From: Gordius sp. MW1
Lineage: Eukaryota; Nematomorpha; Gordioida; Gordea; Gordiidae
DNA: 64,000 nucleotides
Direction: 5' to 3'
NCBI GenBank assembly: GCA_964036665.1
Contig: OZ038530.1
Coordinates: 2,852,001-2,916,000, forward strand
Shown one piece after another: positions 62,070-64,000 of this stretch. Below the pieces are notes generated by a model, which made no database searches, was not told the origin of the DNA, and saw only the letters and a list, made by a program, of their open reading frames with translations. Every line of letters begins with the position of its first letter. Within the stretch, counting starts at the first letter, position 1. The position numbers were made by a program, and so were the translations under genes.

Positions 62070-64000
62070 ATGAAAGTTGTCGTTTTCAGACGTGGTTTCC
62101 ATGATAAAAAGTAAAAACTTATCAGAATCAGAGAACTATTACTTTGAAATAATGATCGCATAGACCAGTTTTCAAAAATTAAGCAATCACTTGCGATACA
62201 ACAAACTAATCGCAACAACAAAACCTTCCTTGTCTTTTGTCAAAATGATAGTTCTCGCAGCTTAAAACTTCTTTTCGGAAGTCAATCGAGGATAATAGGA
62301 TTCCCAAATTGGCTTACTTTTATATATTTTTTTACGCTCTTTCACATAGAATGGAAAAAATAAATATTTTTACCTCAAAATTTTTCACATATTTTTCTTT
62401 CAACCGTATTCATCCTATGAAAGTTGTCGTTTTCAGACGTGGTTTCCATGATTAAAAGTAAAAACTTATCAGAATCAGAGAACTATTACTTTGAAATCAT
62501 GATCGCATAGACCAGTTTTCAAAAGTTAAGCATTCACGTTGCGATACAACAAACTAATCGCAACAATAAAACGTTGTCTTTAAAATGATAGTTCTCGCAG
62601 CTTAAAACCGCTTCTCGGAAGTCAATCGAGGATAATAGGATTTTTAAATTGGCTTACTTTTATATATTTTTTTACGCTCTTTCACATAAAATGGAAAAAA
62701 ATAGATATTTTTACCTCAAAATTTTTCACATATTTTTCTTTCAACCGTATTCATCCTATGAAAGTTGTCGTTTTCAGACGTGGTTTAAATGATAAAAAGT
62801 AAAAACTTATCAGAATCTGAGAACTATTACTTTTAAATCATGATCGCATAGACCAGTTTTCAAAAATTAAGCAATCACGTTAGATACAACAAACTAATCG
62901 CAACACTAAAACGTTGTCTTTAAAATGATAGTTCTCGCAGCTTAAAACCTCTTTTCGGAAGTCAATCGAGGATAATAGGATTCTCAAATTGGTTTACTTT
63001 TATATATTTTTAAGAGCTCTTTCACATAGAATCGAAAAAAATAAATCTTTTGACCTCAAAATTTTTCTCATTTTTTTCTTTCAACCGTATTCATCCAATG
63101 AAAGTTGTCGTTTCCAGACGTGGTTTCCATGATTAAAAGTATAAATTTATCAGAATCAGAAAACTATTACTTTGAAATCATGATCGCATAGACCAGTTTT
63201 GAAAAATTAAGCACTCACGTTGCGATACAACAAACTAATCGCAACAATAAAACGTTGTATTTTGTCAAAATGATAGTTCTCGCAGCTTGAAACCTCTTTT
63301 CGGAAGTCAATCGAGGATAATAGGATTCTCAAATTGGCTTACTTTTATATATTTTTTTACGCTCTTTCACATAGAATGGAAAAAATAAATATTTTTACCT
63401 CAAAATTTTTCACATATTTTTTTTTCAACCGTATTCATCCTATGAAAGTTGTCGTTTCCAGACGTGGTTTCCACGATAAAAAGTAAAAATTTATCAGAAT
63501 CAGAGAACTATTACTTTGAAATCATGATCGCATAGAGCAGTTTTCAAAAGTAAAGCATTCACGTTGAGATACAACAAACTAATCGCAACAATAAAACGTT
63601 GTCTTTAAAATGATAGTTCTCGCAGCTTAAAACCGCTTCTCGGAAGTCAATCGAGGATAATAGGATTCTCAAATTGGCTTACTTTTATATATTTTTTTAC
63701 GCTCTTTCACATAGAATGGAAAAAATAAATCTTTTTACCTCAAAATTTTTCACATTTTTTTCTTTCAACCGTATTCATCCTATGTAAGTTGTCGTTTTCA
63801 GACGTGGTTTCCATGATAAAAAGTAAAAACTTATCAGAATCAGAGAACTATTACTTTGAAATCATGATCGCATAAACCAGTTTTCAAAAATTAAGCAATC
63901 ACGTTGCTATACAACAAACTAATCGCAACAACCTTGTCTTTTGTCAAAATCATAGTTCTCGCAGCTTAAAACTTCTTTTCGGAAGTCAATCGAGGATAAT
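62070..64000. repeat. Second copy of the 48-kb segment, two monomers shorter, cut by window end
   Basis: This matches 48,036 onward at offset 14,034 (CATAAAATGG at 62,685 against 48,651) and, after loss of one R1-R2 pair (685 bp), at offset 13,349 (TATGTAAG at 63,781 against 50,432). Private changes include TCACTTGCG with a lost G (62,188), GGATTTTTAAATTGG (62,638) and AAAAGTAAAGC with GTTGAGAT (about 63,545-63,568). The last monomer repeats the CAACCTTGTC shortening also seen at about 50,580. The array continues past the window. Confidence 0.8.

Larger units (their letters stand above)
1..64000. repeat. Satellite DNA array, ~344-bp monomer, spans whole window
   Basis: Seen: landmarks such as ATGAAAGTTGTCG recur every 340-345 bases from base 10 (variant form) to the end, always on the same strand, with no unrelated sequence between copies. 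Example starts are 357, 702, 1047, 1391 and 1735. About 187 monomers fit. One monomer counted base by base holds 106 G+C in 345. Known: arrays of this size with higher-order periodicity are typical of eukaryotic centromeric, pericentromeric or other heterochromatic satellites. Inferred: this is such a locus. I do not recognise the family, so no species or named satellite is given. No protein gene, RNA gene or mobile element was found on either strand. Confidence 0.97.
28537..64000. repeat. Right domain of the array, ~104 monomers
   Basis: Monomers average about 342 bp. Three new classes dominate. R1 (340 bp) has TTTAAATGAT, AATCCGAGAAC, TTTTAAATC, ACGTTAGATAC and CACTAAAACG, and its T tract is followed by AGAGCTC, then TTTGACCTC and TTCTCATTTTTTT. 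R2 (343 bp) has GATTAAAAGTATAAA, CAGAAAACTA, TTTTGAAAAATT, TTGTATTTTGTC, GCTTGAAACC and often AGAATTCTC. R3 (341 bp) has TTTCCAGACG, AAATTTATC, GAGCAG, AAAAGTTAAGCATTC and CCGCTTCTCGG. Left-type monomers are interspersed. Class lengths were measured at 57,631-58,654. Confidence 0.82.

Noticed and set aside
1-64000. CRISPR array
   Set aside because: The repeat unit is about 344 bp with no unique spacers and no cas genes. CRISPR repeats are about 20-50 bp with distinct spacers.
1-64000. CENP-B box in the monomer
   Set aside because: The nearest candidate, TTTTCGGAAATCAATCGAGG, has TTCG but lacks the required A position and CGGG core of the mammalian motif on either strand.
1-64000. tRNA, rRNA or Pol III internal promoter (e.g. 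GGGTTCG at 16 and 9,310)
   Set aside because: GGGTTCG is a two-base variant of the satellite GTTGTCG. No cloverleaf, A box spacing or rRNA-like stretch was found.
1-64000. Monomer as a dimer of two ~172-bp halves
   Set aside because: The halves show only faint resemblance (e.g. ATGATCGCATAG and ATGATAGTTCTCGCA) and no consistent alignment by eye.
1-64000. A known named satellite (Drosophila 359-bp, Tribolium ~360-bp, alpha satellite)
   Set aside because: Similar length to some, but I recognise no sequence match to what I know of these families. A library search would decide.

Overview
The whole 64 kb window is one uninterrupted tandem array of an AT-rich satellite DNA. I see no gene of any kind. 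The monomer is about 340-345 bp and about 31% G+C (106 of 345 bases in one monomer I counted). Copies are always in the same orientation, head to tail, with about 187 monomers including partial ends. The longest open frames are 61-68 codons. They recur only because the monomer recurs, and almost all need a TTG start. There is no rRNA, tRNA, transposon, inversion or unique spacer. A long, gene-free array with multi-monomer (higher-order) periodicity is what eukaryotic centromeric, pericentromeric or other heterochromatic satellite blocks look like. I do not recognise the monomer and cannot name the species. The CpG dinucleotide is not depleted, which fits a genome with little CpG methylation (many invertebrates) better than a vertebrate or plant, but this is weak evidence.

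Layout. Using the ATGAAAG motif as the arbitrary monomer start, the array splits into two domains. The left domain (1-28,536, about 83 monomers, mean about 344 bp) consists of closely related variants arranged as mixed higher-order repeats. These are a 10-mer of 3,444 bp (from 357), a 6-mer of about 2,062 bp duplicated at 5,179-9,303, a further copy of the first 3.3 kb at 9,304-12,650, an 11-mer of 3,782 bp duplicated at 12,714-20,271, and a less regular stretch at 20,272-28,536. The right domain (28,537-64,000, about 104 monomers, mean about 342 bp) introduces new monomer classes. I call them R1 (340 bp, carries TTTAAATGAT and a damaged dyad), R2 (343 bp, carries GATTAAAAGTATAAA) and R3 (341 bp, carries CCGCTTCTCGG). 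Its blocks are a 13-mer of 4,445 bp in two near-identical copies (34,016-42,905), a 5-mer of 1,710 bp in three copies (42,906-48,035), a pocket of diverged monomers (50,433-52,823), and a 10-mer of 3,429 bp (52,824-60,700) whose second copy holds one extra R1-R2-R3 trimer of 1,024 bp. The segment 48,036-50,432 recurs from 62,070 to the window end, minus two monomers.

How it works together. Nothing here encodes a product. The layout reads as a record of repeated unequal exchange. Whole multi-monomer blocks are copied in register, chimeric monomers mark the joints, and a diverged pocket was left behind. Each typical monomer also carries an 8-bp perfect inverted repeat with an 11-base loop and a cluster of A/T tracts. 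These are the best candidates for any structural role, and one monomer class has lost the inverted repeat.
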